Shown piece by piece: positions 8,556-17,177 of a stretch of 64,000 bases of DNA. The notes under the pieces were generated by a model. The model did no database searches, was not told where the DNA came from, and saw only the letters and a list, made by a program, of their open reading frames with translations. Within the stretch, counting starts at the first letter, position 1. Every line of letters starts with the position of its first letter. The stretch lies in the NCBI RefSeq assembly GCF_947489715.1, contig NZ_CANLER010000001.1:434001-498000 (forward strand), in the 5' to 3' direction. Position numbers and translations under genes: made by a program. This DNA is from an uncultured Roseovarius sp. (GTDB lineage Bacteria; Pseudomonadota; Alphaproteobacteria; Rhodobacterales; Rhodobacteraceae).

Positions 8556-9668
8556 TCAGGCCTCCTGATCTTTGCGATCGGCCAGAACCACGTTGAAGGT
8601 CATGGATTTGCCGCCCCGAAAAATCTCGATCTCGGAGGTCTTGCCGGCGTCTTCCATTGCGACCGAGCGGGTCAGGTCGCGCAGTTCAGCGATGTCCTGT
8701 TCGCCGAATTTCAGGATGACATCCCCGCTTTCCAACCCGGCCTCCTGCGCCGGGCTGTCGGCCAGCACCTCTTCGATCATGACACCCTGGCCGGAGGTGA
8801 GGCCAAGCACATGGGCCACCTCATCGGATACCGGTTTGATCTGGACACCCAGCCAGCTGCGTTTGATCTGGCCGTCATCCTTGAGGTCGGCGACGATATC
8901 GACAACCAGATCCGAGGGAACCGCGAAGCCGATCCCGACAGAACCGCCGCCCGGCGAATAGATCGCGGTGTTCACGCCGACGACTTCGCCCTCCATGTTA
9001 AAGAGCGGCCCGCCCGAATTGCCCCGGTTCACGGCGGCATCGGTCTGGATGAAATCGTCAAACGGGCCGGAATTGATATTGCGCGATTTGGCCGAGATGA
9101 TCCCCGAGGTGACCGTGCCGCCCAGGCCGAAGGGGCTGCCGACGGCGACGACTTCTTCACCCACGCGGGCCGCATCGGAGGAGCCGAAGGCGACGGTGGC
9201 ATAATCCTCGCCCTCGACATCCAGCAGGGCGATATCGGTCAGCGGGTCAGAGCCGATGACCTGCGCGTCAAGTTCGGTCCCGTCCTGAAGTTTGACTAAG
9301 ACGGTCTCGGCATTGTCGATCACATGGTGGTTGGTCACGATCAGGCCATCCGTCGAGATCAGAAATCCTGATCCCAGCCCCTGGCGCGGCATGTCTTGCG
9401 GCGGGGCCGGGAACTGATCGCCGAAACGTTTCATGAAGTCTTCGAACCTGGGGTCGTTTTGTGGCAGGTCATCGGCCTTGGCCTTATGGGCCTTGGTCGT
9501 GACTTCGACATAGACAACCGCCGGGCTGACCTCTTCGACGAGATCGGCAAAGCCGCTGCCTGCTGCCGCGGCGCTGGCGGTGGTGGGCAGAATGGCGCTT
9601 GAGGCCATCAGCGCGGCGATGCCGGCGCCTAACAACACTGTGCGGGGTTTCTGATTAGGGCGGTTCAT
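8556..9668 (-). CDS. Periplasmic serine protease, HtrA/Deg family, single PDZ domain
   Basis: Deg proteases degrade or refold damaged envelope proteins. The 370-residue precursor has an N-terminal signal peptide (hydrophobic stretch about 11-35 ending ASAAAA). The S1C catalytic triad is visible as His in IVTNHHVID, Asp in DPLTDIALLDV and Ser in NRGNSGGPLF. One C-terminal PDZ domain follows (about 265-360, with LGVQIKPVSDEVA and SPAQEAGLESGDVI). E. coli DegP and DegQ have two PDZ domains, so this is a one-PDZ form; unlike DegS it appears secreted rather than anchored. Confidence 0.92.
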   Translation of the reverse strand: MNRPNQKPRTVLLGAGIAALMASSAILPTTASAAAAGSGFADLVEEVSPAVVYVEVTTKAHKAKADDLPQNDPRFEDFMKRFGDQFPAPPQDMPRQGLGSGFLISTDGLIVTNHHVIDNAETVLVKLQDGTELDAQVIGSDPLTDIALLDVEGEDYATVAFGSSDAARVGEEVVAVGSPFGLGGTVTSGIISAKSRNINSGPFDDFIQTDAAVNRGNSGGPLFNMEGEVVGVNTAIYSPGGGSVGIGFAVPSDLVVDIVADLKDDGQIKRSWLGVQIKPVSDEVAHVLGLTSGQGVMIEEVLADSPAQEAGLESGDVILKFGEQDIAELRDLTRSVAMEDAGKTSEIEIFRGGKSMTFNVVLADRKDQEA

Positions 9669-9767
9669 TATGCTCTCCTGATTTGGTGGTGAAACCTATC
9701 TAGGAGCGCCAGTTTTCCCCGGGTTTTGCCGAAGTTTAATTTTTCTTAAACCGGGCCGAGGCCCGTT

Positions 9768-10040
9768 TCAGCCCTTGGCGATGTCCTGAATGTCCCCGAT
9801 GCGCAGATAGGCAAGCTCGCGGTAGAGTTTGATGGTTGGCCGCAGGCCGAACAGGACCGAGCCGACCAGAAACAGCCAGGTGCCCAGATAGGTCGTCGTC
9901 GCGCTGAAGAAAAGAATGCTGCCGATGACGAAAAGCGCGGCGGCTGAGAAATCGACAAGAGTGTAGGCCAATTCGCAATAGGCATAGATTTTCCGGTGCT
10001 GATCGCTGCGATTGTGGTTCTTGGGATCGAAGAGCTTCAT
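9768..10040 (-). CDS. YrhK-domain membrane protein
   Basis: A 90-residue protein with two hydrophobic segments (roughly residues 22-45 and 50-70) and the YrhK-like pattern in which an aromatic-rich N-terminus (HRKIYAYCELAYTLVDF) precedes a two-helix hairpin. YrhK function is not established. I chose the ATG at 10040 rather than the upstream ATG at 10082 because GGAGGCGACAATG gives a strong ribosome site and avoids overlap with the MarC gene. It follows marC by 10 bp and is probably co-transcribed with it. Confidence 0.75.
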   Translation of the reverse strand: MKLFDPKNHNRSDQHRKIYAYCELAYTLVDFSAAALFVIGSILFFSATTTYLGTWLFLVGSVLFGLRPTIKLYRELAYLRIGDIQDIAKG

Positions 10041-10050
10041 TGTCGCCTCC

Positions 10051-10692
10051 TCAGGCCAGGCCGGGCAATACGGCTTTGACACCCGTCACCACCATTTCAA
10101 CGGCTATCGCCAACAGGATCATACCCATCAGGCGGGTCATGATCACGCGCATCGTGTCGCTGAGCACTTTGCCAAAGAAGGACGCGAAGAACAGCACCAC
10201 GAAGAGGATTGCGAGGATGATGCCAACGATTGCGCCAACCGCGGCCAGATCCGACAGGCCCGGCGCGTGGCCTGCGTAGATGATCAGCGTCGCAATCGTG
10301 CCGGGGCCGACGATCATCGGAAAGGTGATGGGGTAAAAGGCAAGGGCCGAGAGGTCGGCCATGTGCTCTTGCTCTGCATCCGTGCCGTGGTGCGACGCGA
10401 TGGGGCTGCCGTTCAGCATCGACCACGCGATATGTGCCAGCACGATGCCGCCAGCGATGCGGAACTGGTCCACGGTGATGCCGAAAAAGCCGATGATCTT
10501 TTGCCCGGCAAACAGGATCACGGCGCACATGATGGCGGAAAAACAGGTGATCTTGAAGGCCAGTGTTCTTTGCTGGGCCACCGTGAAACCCGTCGTCAAC
10601 GCGAGGAATACCGGCAAATTCACAAACGGGTTCATGATGGCAAAGAAGGCGCCAAAGGCCTTGGAAAGCTCTGCATAATCCATTGAGTTCAT
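10051..10692 (-). CDS. MarC-family integral membrane protein (copy 1)
   Basis: This 213-residue protein has about six transmembrane helices and the MarC signatures FFAIMNPFVNLPVFLALT (about 16-33) and FPMIVGPGTIATLI in the middle. MarC proteins are inner-membrane proteins of unproven transport function; the old multiple-antibiotic-resistance link has been withdrawn for E. coli. The GGAAAGGGATG ribosome site supports the start at 10692. A second, divergent MarC homologue is at 40624-41241. Confidence 0.88.
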   Translation of the reverse strand: MNSMDYAELSKAFGAFFAIMNPFVNLPVFLALTTGFTVAQQRTLAFKITCFSAIMCAVILFAGQKIIGFFGITVDQFRIAGGIVLAHIAWSMLNGSPIASHHGTDAEQEHMADLSALAFYPITFPMIVGPGTIATLIIYAGHAPGLSDLAAVGAIVGIILAILFVVLFFASFFGKVLSDTMRVIMTRLMGMILLAIAVEMVVTGVKAVLPGLA

Positions 10693-10869
10693 CCCTTTCC
10701 TGCTAACCCGTCCGGGTCATCCTGCAAGAATGAGCGCGGGGGCGGCCGCGTCAATCAATTGATGCCCTGAAAATGCGTTCTGCCGGGCCGATCCCTGATT
10801 TTGCACGCAATAATGCGCCCTGCATGACCTCCCTGAGCATGCAGAGCGCGTCCTCCGCGAGCGATGGGG

Positions 10870-11529
10870 TTAACCCTGGAGGATTTCGGTCAGCGGATAG
10901 CCCTGAGCGGGAAGGGCACCGGGTTTGTAATCTTCGATCACGATCGAGGTTTCGACCGCTTTGAGCGCCATGTTGGCCTTGTGGATTTCGCCCCTTTCGA
11001 TATCCGCCAAAGCCTGTTTGAGGTTCGCGGCCGCAGTTTCGACGGGCAGGACCACAAGCCGGATATCCAGATCAATCCCCGCGCCGGTCATTGCCGTCAC
11101 CGCGCTGTCGACATCGCCGGAGCGGATATGCGCACCGGCCTCTTCGATTGCGGCGCCATGTGTTTCGTCAGGTTCGAACCCTTCGGCAAACTGAATGCCG
11201 CTATCGACGGGGATTGCGTAGCCGTCATTTTCGGCCAGCTTGATGGCGAATTTCGCGGCATGGTCGTCAAACTGATCGCTGGCGCCCGATATCATCTCTT
11301 TGGCCATGTCAAGATTGCCGTCGAAAAGCGCCAGGCGCGCGCCATGTACGCCATCCAGAATATGGGTGCCATTCGCGGGGATCTTGATGCTGCTCTGCCT
11401 GACCTCGCCGGATTGCGACACCTCGGATGTGGTGAGCGTGGTCGTGCCGGCCTGTGTAATCTGGGCGATGGCGGTGAGGCCGACCGAGGCTGCAACCAGT
11501 GCCGCGATGAAGCTGGAATTCGGTTTCAT
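10870..11529 (-). CDS. YfdX-family exported protein
   Basis: A 219-residue protein with a signal peptide (MKPNSSFIAALVAASVGLTA..., cleavage probable after QITQAG). The body matches the YfdX family, including NGTHILDGVHGARLALFDG and IPVDSGIQFAEGFEPDE. In enteric bacteria yfdX is under the EvgA/EvgS two-component system and has been linked to acid and stress tolerance. Here it lies 87 bp downstream of a sensor kinase gene and its response regulator on the same strand, consistent with being in their operon or regulon. The ATG at 11529 directly precedes the signal peptide, so I preferred it over 11562. Confidence 0.85.
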   Translation of the reverse strand: MKPNSSFIAALVAASVGLTAIAQITQAGTTTLTTSEVSQSGEVRQSSIKIPANGTHILDGVHGARLALFDGNLDMAKEMISGASDQFDDHAAKFAIKLAENDGYAIPVDSGIQFAEGFEPDETHGAAIEEAGAHIRSGDVDSAVTAMTGAGIDLDIRLVVLPVETAAANLKQALADIERGEIHKANMALKAVETSIVIEDYKPGALPAQGYPLTEILQG

Positions 11530-11616
11530 GTTCTCTCTCTCCTGACAGGGGGTGGCAGCCAAGCTGCGGATGAGGGAGAGATAGGCGGTGGCGTTTACCC
11601 CTGCCTGGTGCGAAGT

Positions 11617-12978
11617 TTAAACTTTCTTGAACTTCGCAAAATGCAGTTGGACCCGTAGCCCCGGATGCGCATCGCCGAGTGTCAGCGTTGCGTCATGATG
11701 TTCGGCGACCGCTTGAACCAGCGCCAGCCCCAGCCCGCTACCGGGGCTTGTTCTGGCACTGTCCAGCCGGACGAAAGGCTCCAAAACCTTGTCCTGATCC
11801 GGCGCGGGAATGCCCGGACCGTTATCACTGACGGATAGGAACGGCCCGGTTTCATCGTGACCCACCTCAACGATGATAAATGCCCCACGACCGGCATGCG
11901 CACAGGCATTGCCAACCAGGTTGACCAAAGCCTGTTCGATCATGGCGGCATCCGCAAAGGCTGATGCTTCGGTGGCAGTCAGACGCAGCTTCTGGCCCTG
12001 TTCCTCGGCGAGCGGTTGCATGAAGTCGATCACCTTGGCGGAGACCTTTTTCAGGTCGACCTGTTCAAACCGGGACGTGTCGGTATTTGCCTGAATGCGC
12101 GAGATGCGCAGCATCGTTTCAAAGACGGTGTTCAGGGATTGCAACTTTGCCAGAGCCGTGTCGATTTCAGGCAGCGGGTCGCGCCCGGCCTCGGCCGCAT
12201 CAGCGGCGTCATTCAGGGCAATCTGGGCGTGGGACAAGGGTGTTTTCAGGTCATGCGCGATGGCTGACGCCGTGGATTTCGTGCCCGCGACCAGACGTTC
12301 GAGCCGGTCGAGATTCTGGTTCATTTTCACGGAGACACGATCAAATTGATCATTGTGCGACCGCACCGGCAGGCGCGTGTCCATACCGCCTTCGGACACC
12401 TGAAAGAGGGCGGCCTCCATATCGCTGAGGCGTTTGAATGAATTGCGGCTGGCCCAAAATCCGAGCGCCAGCGTGGCCACCCCCAGCAGCATGCCAAAAA
12501 GAACCAGGCCGGTGGTCAGCCGTTGCCCCGCCGTTTCGATGAATTGCGCGTTGCGTCCGACGACCAGCGTCATGTTCTGAAGCTTTTGCGCATTGAGGAC
12601 GTATTTTCCGGCAAGCTTCCCGCTGGTCATGGTTGTCACTTCGCGGTGCACGACGCCCACAAAATCCGGCACGCTGGAGATCGGCCCTGTGAGATTGAGG
12701 CCATTTTTGTCAAACAGCCCGATCATGTGTTCTGGCGGCCGGAGGCTCTGGCGCATCTTTTCAAGCGCGGCTTGCAGGCCAGCCTTGCCATCGCTTCGAT
12801 AGATGTCCTGCAATAGCAGGCTTTCGGACTTGGTCTGGGCGGCCAACTCGGCCTTGAGCGTGTTCTTGACGGTCGTCACCAAGAGGTATCCGGCGACCGC
12901 ATAGCAGAGCAGGAAAACCAGCAGAACCCGCAACGCGGCCTTGAACGGCTGACCGGAGGTGAGGTTACCGAGGCGCAC
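11617..12978 (-). CDS. Sensor histidine kinase of a two-component system
   Basis: The 453-residue inner-membrane kinase has transmembrane helix 1 at about 15-36, a periplasmic sensor region of about 115 residues, helix 2 at about 155-175, and a HAMP linker. The HisKA box AIAHDLKTPLSH has the phospho-accepting His near 242. The ATP-binding domain has N box VNLVGNACAH (about 352), G1 SVSDNGPGI and G2 SPGSGLGLAL. The start overlaps the end of the response regulator gene by 14 bp, so the two are translated as a pair. The signal sensed is unknown; the YfdX gene downstream hints at envelope or acid stress. Confidence 0.92.
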   Translation of the reverse strand: MRLGNLTSGQPFKAALRVLLVFLLCYAVAGYLLVTTVKNTLKAELAAQTKSESLLLQDIYRSDGKAGLQAALEKMRQSLRPPEHMIGLFDKNGLNLTGPISSVPDFVGVVHREVTTMTSGKLAGKYVLNAQKLQNMTLVVGRNAQFIETAGQRLTTGLVLFGMLLGVATLALGFWASRNSFKRLSDMEAALFQVSEGGMDTRLPVRSHNDQFDRVSVKMNQNLDRLERLVAGTKSTASAIAHDLKTPLSHAQIALNDAADAAEAGRDPLPEIDTALAKLQSLNTVFETMLRISRIQANTDTSRFEQVDLKKVSAKVIDFMQPLAEEQGQKLRLTATEASAFADAAMIEQALVNLVGNACAHAGRGAFIIVEVGHDETGPFLSVSDNGPGIPAPDQDKVLEPFVRLDSARTSPGSGLGLALVQAVAEHHDATLTLGDAHPGLRVQLHFAKFKKV

Positions 12979-13642
12979 GGATCGTGTACCCCATATTGCG
13001 TACCGTGTGGATCAGGGCGGTATCAAACGGTTTGTCGATCTTTTGCCGCAGCTTGCTGATATGGGTTTCAACCACCGTCGTGCCCGGATCAAAGGAGAAA
13101 TCCCAGATTTTCTCCAAAATCATCGTCCGGCTGATCACCCGTCCTGGCGCGTCCATCAGCAGGTGCAGCAGGGCAAATTCCTTGTTCAGAAGCTCGATCA
13201 TCTGGCCCTGACGCGTGGCCGTGCGGCTGAGCAGGTCCAGTGTCAGGTCGTGAATGGTGATCGATGTTTCCTGCGGGGTCTGTTTCGGCCGTCTGGAGAG
13301 CGCCGTGACACGGGCCAGCAGTTCCGAGAAATGGAAGGGTTTGATCATGTAGTCATCGCCCCCAGCCATCAGCCCGTCGACACGATCCTCGACATCCGAA
13401 AGCGCGGTCAGGAAAATCACGGGCAGGTCACTGTTGGAGGCGCGCAGGGCCTTGACCAATGACAGACCATCCATACCGGGCATCATCCGGTCGACAATGG
13501 CCAGATCAACCGGATGATACAGGCAATGGGTCAGGGCATCCCGGCCATCCGCCACCCAATCGACGACATGGCCCTGTTCGGTCAAACCCTTGCGAATGTA
13601 ATCCGCTGATGTCGCGTCGTCTTCGGCCAACAATATCTTCAT
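12965..13642 (-). CDS. OmpR/PhoB-family response regulator
   Basis: The 225-residue regulator has an N-terminal receiver domain with acidic pocket EDD (7-9), phospho-acceptor Asp51 in AIVDRMMPG and the conserved Lys in MIKPFHF. A C-terminal winged-helix DNA-binding domain follows (about 130-222, ending HTVRNMGYTIRAP). It pairs with the overlapping kinase gene. I chose ATG 13642, which starts MKILLAEDD as in the family, over a longer frame from 13732. OmpR-family regulators bind direct repeats with about 10-11 bp spacing, which makes this one of several conceivable readers of the 11-bp arrays in this window. Confidence 0.93.
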   Translation of the reverse strand: MKILLAEDDATSADYIRKGLTEQGHVVDWVADGRDALTHCLYHPVDLAIVDRMMPGMDGLSLVKALRASNSDLPVIFLTALSDVEDRVDGLMAGGDDYMIKPFHFSELLARVTALSRRPKQTPQETSITIHDLTLDLLSRTATRQGQMIELLNKEFALLHLLMDAPGRVISRTMILEKIWDFSFDPGTTVVETHISKLRQKIDKPFDTALIHTVRNMGYTIRAPR

Positions 13643-13910
13643 GGGGAGTGGGATATTATAATTTGATGTTCCGCAAAAGAGTGCGAATTCCAAAGCCGGA
13701 AGTGGAGGCCGGACATCGCCGGGTTTTATCAAGATGACGTCGGGGACTTATGAGATCGACGCGGGTGGTAGGACGCGATGCGTCATTCAGCACTGAATGC
13801 AGGCGCAAGTTTCACCTGGCTGCCACTACCTTGAACATCCGCTCAGACCGCATGCGGCACACAGAGCTGGAGGAGATTGAACCCAACGCCGTGGTTCAGG
13901 CACCGCTGCC

Positions 13911-14864
13911 TCAGGCAGAGCAGCTGGCGCCGCCAAGAACGCAGAATTTGGCGCAATGGGGGTGGTTGAGGGCCACGTCACGCTCAGCCTCGGCAAGGGT
14001 CGCGCCCAGTTCGAACTCGGGGTCGTAGGGCAGGAGGGTGCAGGCCAGAACCGCGGGTTTTGCGGCGCCTTTGCGTTTGACCACCATGCGCGAAGATGCG
14101 CACATCACCGCGTCGGGCGATTTGCCCAGGATGTCCCAGCAGGCGGTGGTGATCTCGGGCACCTCGGCGGTTTCGTCCATCTCGGGGAAAAGCACCGTTT
14201 CACCGGGATTGTCGGCGTCAATCTGAAATCCGTGGCGGGTGTAGAACGCACGGTATCCATCGCGGGATTGCGCATCGCTTTCACCCCAGACGGTGCGGCC
14301 GGCCACGGCCATGCGGATATTGTTGTCACGCAGCCATTCCATGCCCTCGATCGTGCGGGCCAGCGCGCCTTTGCCGCGTTCTTCGTCATGCAGTTTTTCC
14401 GACCAGTGATCGACGGAAATGCGCAGGGTCAGCTTGTCGCGATGGCTTTCGGCCAGTTCCAACAGCCCGGCGCGCACGGATTTGCGCATCATCGGGCGCA
14501 TGGCATTGGTCAGGATCAGAACCTCGTAGCCACGGTCGAGCGCCGCGCGGGTCATCTGGTTCATCTCGGGGTTCATGTAAGGCTCGCCGCCGGTAAAGGC
14601 GATCTCGCGGATGGGCCAGTTGCGCTCTTCGATCTGATCGAGATAGTCGTTGACCTCGGCCGCGGTGATATAGACCAGCTTGTCGTTGCTGGGCGAGCTT
14701 TCGATGTAGCAGTTCAGGCATTCGATGTTGCACAGGGTGCCGGTATTGAACCACAGTGTTTCAGGGTGGCTGAGCGCCACGCTGGCGCGCGTCTGTCCGT
14801 CAGCCGTGACCATAGGGTCCTGAAACTTGCCGGCATTGGCCGGTAGAGCAACCGTATCTTTCAT
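13911..14864 (-). CDS. Radical SAM protein of unknown substrate
   Basis: This 317-residue enzyme has the canonical [4Fe-4S] motif CNIECLNC (Cys-x3-Cys-x2-Cys, about residues 43-50) and the SAM-binding FTGGEPYMNPE segment. The C-terminus is cysteine-rich (CAKFCVLGGASCSA), suggesting an extra cluster or SPASM-like binding site. Close homologues are widespread in Rhodobacteraceae as far as I recall, but no substrate is known to me. No peptide precursor gene is obvious beside it: the 268-bp upstream-facing gap to the response regulator shows no coding signal. It is divergent from zwf. Confidence 0.85.
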   Translation of the reverse strand: MKDTVALPANAGKFQDPMVTADGQTRASVALSHPETLWFNTGTLCNIECLNCYIESSPSNDKLVYITAAEVNDYLDQIEERNWPIREIAFTGGEPYMNPEMNQMTRAALDRGYEVLILTNAMRPMMRKSVRAGLLELAESHRDKLTLRISVDHWSEKLHDEERGKGALARTIEGMEWLRDNNIRMAVAGRTVWGESDAQSRDGYRAFYTRHGFQIDADNPGETVLFPEMDETAEVPEITTACWDILGKSPDAVMCASSRMVVKRKGAAKPAVLACTLLPYDPEFELGATLAEAERDVALNHPHCAKFCVLGGASCSA

Positions 14865-15046
14865 CTTACTACCCGATTTTTCTTCCCTTTTTCGCCTATC
14901 GCGTCAAATCCATCAAGGGAAGGGCGCGAAAGGATACTGACACCATTGTGAACAGCCATGAGCATGCTAGAGTTGTGTCTGCGCCTCGGTCGGTGGACCT
15001 TGCGGGGCCATCTTCGGCAGAGCATTGAAACGGCAGGAGTTCCCAT

Positions 15047-16501
15047 ATGGTTTCGCGCACAATACCGGTTGAACCCGCTGATCTGGTGATCTTTGGCGGC
15101 ACGGGCGACCTGGCGCGGCGCAAGATCCTGCCAGCGCTGTTCCGGCGATTCTGCGCCGGGCAGCTGGGCGATGCGTCGCGGGTGATCGGGGCGTCCCGGA
15201 CCGAGATGGACAACAAGGGCTATCGCAAGCTGGCATCCGAGGCGATTGCGGAATTTTCCGAGCACGAAGGCTGCGATATGGGGCGGCTGGATGATTTCCT
15301 GGCGATGCTGCATTACGTGACCATGGATGCCAGGGGCACGACCGGGTGGAAGGCGCTGGCCAAGCTGGTGAAATCCGAGCGGATCAAGGCGTTCTATTTC
15401 TCGGTCGGGCCCAGCCTTTTCGGCGATCTGGCCGAGCGGCTGCACAAATACGGGATGGCTGATGCGGAAAGCCGGATCGTGGTGGAAAAGCCTTTTGGCC
15501 GCGACCTGAAATCGGCGCAGGATTTGAACCGGGTTCTGGCGCAGCATTTCGACGAGACGCAGATTTACCGAATTGATCATTACCTGGGCAAGGAAACCGT
15601 GCAGAACCTGATGGCGGTGCGGTTTGGCAACATGCTGTTCGAGCCGCTGTGGAACAGCCAATACGTGGATCATATCCAGATCACCGTGGCCGAAGAGGTG
15701 GGTGTGGGCACGCGTGGCGGCTATTATGACCGCTCGGGCGCGATGCGGGACATGGTGCAGAACCACCTGATGCAGCTTTTGTGCCTGATTGCGATGGAGC
15801 CTCCTGCCAAGTTCGATCCACATGCTGTGCGAGACGAAAAGCTGAAAGTGATCCGGGCGCTGGACCCGGTCAAACCCGAAAATATCGTGCGCGGCCAGTA
15901 TGAGGGCGACGGCAAGCGCCCGGGCTATCGCAATCAGGTGGAAAACCGCGACAGCACGACCGAGACCTTCGTGGCGATCAAGGCGCATATCAGCAACTGG
16001 CGCTGGGCAGGCACGCCGTTTTACCTGCGCACCGGCAAGCGGCTGAAGGAGCGCGCCAGCGAGATCGCGGTGGTGTTCAAGGATGCGCCGCATTCGATCT
16101 TTGACGAGGATGCGGGCAGCCACCGCAATATCCTGACGATCAAGCTGCAACCCAACGAAGGCATCGAGCTGGGCGTGACCATCAAGGAGCCGGGACCGGG
16201 CGGCATGCGGCTGGTTGATGTGCCGCTGGACATGACATTCGCCGAGGTTCTTGGCCCGGATGATGCCGATTTCCCGGACGCCTATGAGCGGCTGATCATG
16301 GACGTGATCCGGGGCAATCAGACGCTTTTCATGCGGGGGGACGAGGTCGAGGCCGCCTGGGCCTGGACCGACCCTGTGATCGAAGCATGGCGGGACAGTC
16401 GGGAATTGCCGATTGCCTATGCCACGGGAAGTTCGGGGCCGGATGATGCGTTGATGCTGATGCACCGCGATGGCCGCCGCTGGAGGGAGATCAAGGCATG
16501 A
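15047..16501 (+). CDS. zwf: Glucose-6-phosphate 1-dehydrogenase
   Basis: Zwf oxidises glucose 6-phosphate with NAD(P)+ to 6-phosphogluconolactone, feeding the Entner-Doudoroff and pentose phosphate routes. The 484-residue protein has the nucleotide-binding start IFGGTGDLARRKILPAL (about 15-31) and the active-site motif RIDHYLGKE (about 176-184). Length is normal. It heads a zwf-pgl-pgi operon: its TGA overlaps the ATG of pgl. In marine Rhodobacteraceae glucose is typically broken down by the Entner-Doudoroff route. Confidence 0.96.
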   Translation: MVSRTIPVEPADLVIFGGTGDLARRKILPALFRRFCAGQLGDASRVIGASRTEMDNKGYRKLASEAIAEFSEHEGCDMGRLDDFLAMLHYVTMDARGTTGWKALAKLVKSERIKAFYFSVGPSLFGDLAERLHKYGMADAESRIVVEKPFGRDLKSAQDLNRVLAQHFDETQIYRIDHYLGKETVQNLMAVRFGNMLFEPLWNSQYVDHIQITVAEEVGVGTRGGYYDRSGAMRDMVQNHLMQLLCLIAMEPPAKFDPHAVRDEKLKVIRALDPVKPENIVRGQYEGDGKRPGYRNQVENRDSTTETFVAIKAHISNWRWAGTPFYLRTGKRLKERASEIAVVFKDAPHSIFDEDAGSHRNILTIKLQPNEGIELGVTIKEPGPGGMRLVDVPLDMTFAEVLGPDDADFPDAYERLIMDVIRGNQTLFMRGDEVEAAWAWTDPVIEAWRDSRELPIAYATGSSGPDDALMLMHRDGRRWREIKA

Positions 16502-17169
16502 AGATCGTTGAATACGCGGATGAGGAAATGCTGGCGATTGATCTGGCCAATGTGCTGGCCGGAGAGTTGACATCGACGCTGGATCACGAGGACCGCGCCT
16601 TGCTGGTGGTGCCCGGTGGCAGCACGCCGGGGCCGGTTTTTGACGATCTCTGCGACACTGATCTGGACTGGTCGCGCGTCGACGTGATGCTGAGCGATGA
16701 ACGCTGGGTGCCCGAGGTGCATGTGCGGTCAAACACCCGCCTGATCCGCGAACGCCTGCTGACGGGCCGGGCCGCCAAGGCGCGCTACCTGCCGCTATAT
16801 GCCAAGGCGGAAACCCCCGAAGAGGTGCTGCCCGAGCTGGAGGCGAATATCACGCCGGACCTGCCGATCTCGGTGCTGTTGCTGGGGATGGGGGCGGATA
16901 TGCACACCGCCTCGATGTTTCCCGGTGCGGACCGGCTGGACGAAGCGCTGGCGCGTAAGGCACCAGTGCTGGTGGCCATGCGCGGTGGCGGCGCGCCCGA
17001 GCCACGGGTGACCCTGTCGGCGCGCGTGCTGAATGATGCGATGTCGAAACATCTGGTGATCACCGGGCAGCAGAAACGCGCAGCACTTGAGCGCGCGCGC
17101 GGCATGCCGCATTCTGAGGCCCCGATCGCGGCGGTGATGTCGGATCTGACAGTGCATTGGGCGGAATAG
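16498..17169 (+). CDS. pgl: 6-Phosphogluconolactonase
   Basis: Pgl (DevB/SOL family) hydrolyses 6-phosphogluconolactone to 6-phosphogluconate. The 223-residue protein carries the [15 protein letters not shown] motif (about 36-50), [14 protein letters not shown] (about 61-74) and [19 protein letters not shown] near residue 123. The ATG at 16498 overlaps the zwf stop by 4 bp, and pgi begins 8 bp after the pgl stop. All features fit a normal, functional enzyme. Confidence 0.95.
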   Translation: MKIVEYADEEMLAIDLANVLAGELTSTLDHEDRALLVVPGGSTPGPVFDDLCDTDLDWSRVDVMLSDERWVPEVHVRSNTRLIRERLLTGRAAKARYLPLYAKAETPEEVLPELEANITPDLPISVLLLGMGADMHTASMFPGADRLDEALARKAPVLVAMRGGGAPEPRVTLSARVLNDAMSKHLVITGQQKRAALERARGMPHSEAPIAAVMSDLTVHWAE

Positions 17170-17177
17170 GATTGACG

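Noticed and set aside
14861-16732. 623-codon frame on the minus strand over zwf
   Set aside because: It is antisense to the certain zwf gene, is rich in His, Arg, Pro and Gln, and resembles no protein.
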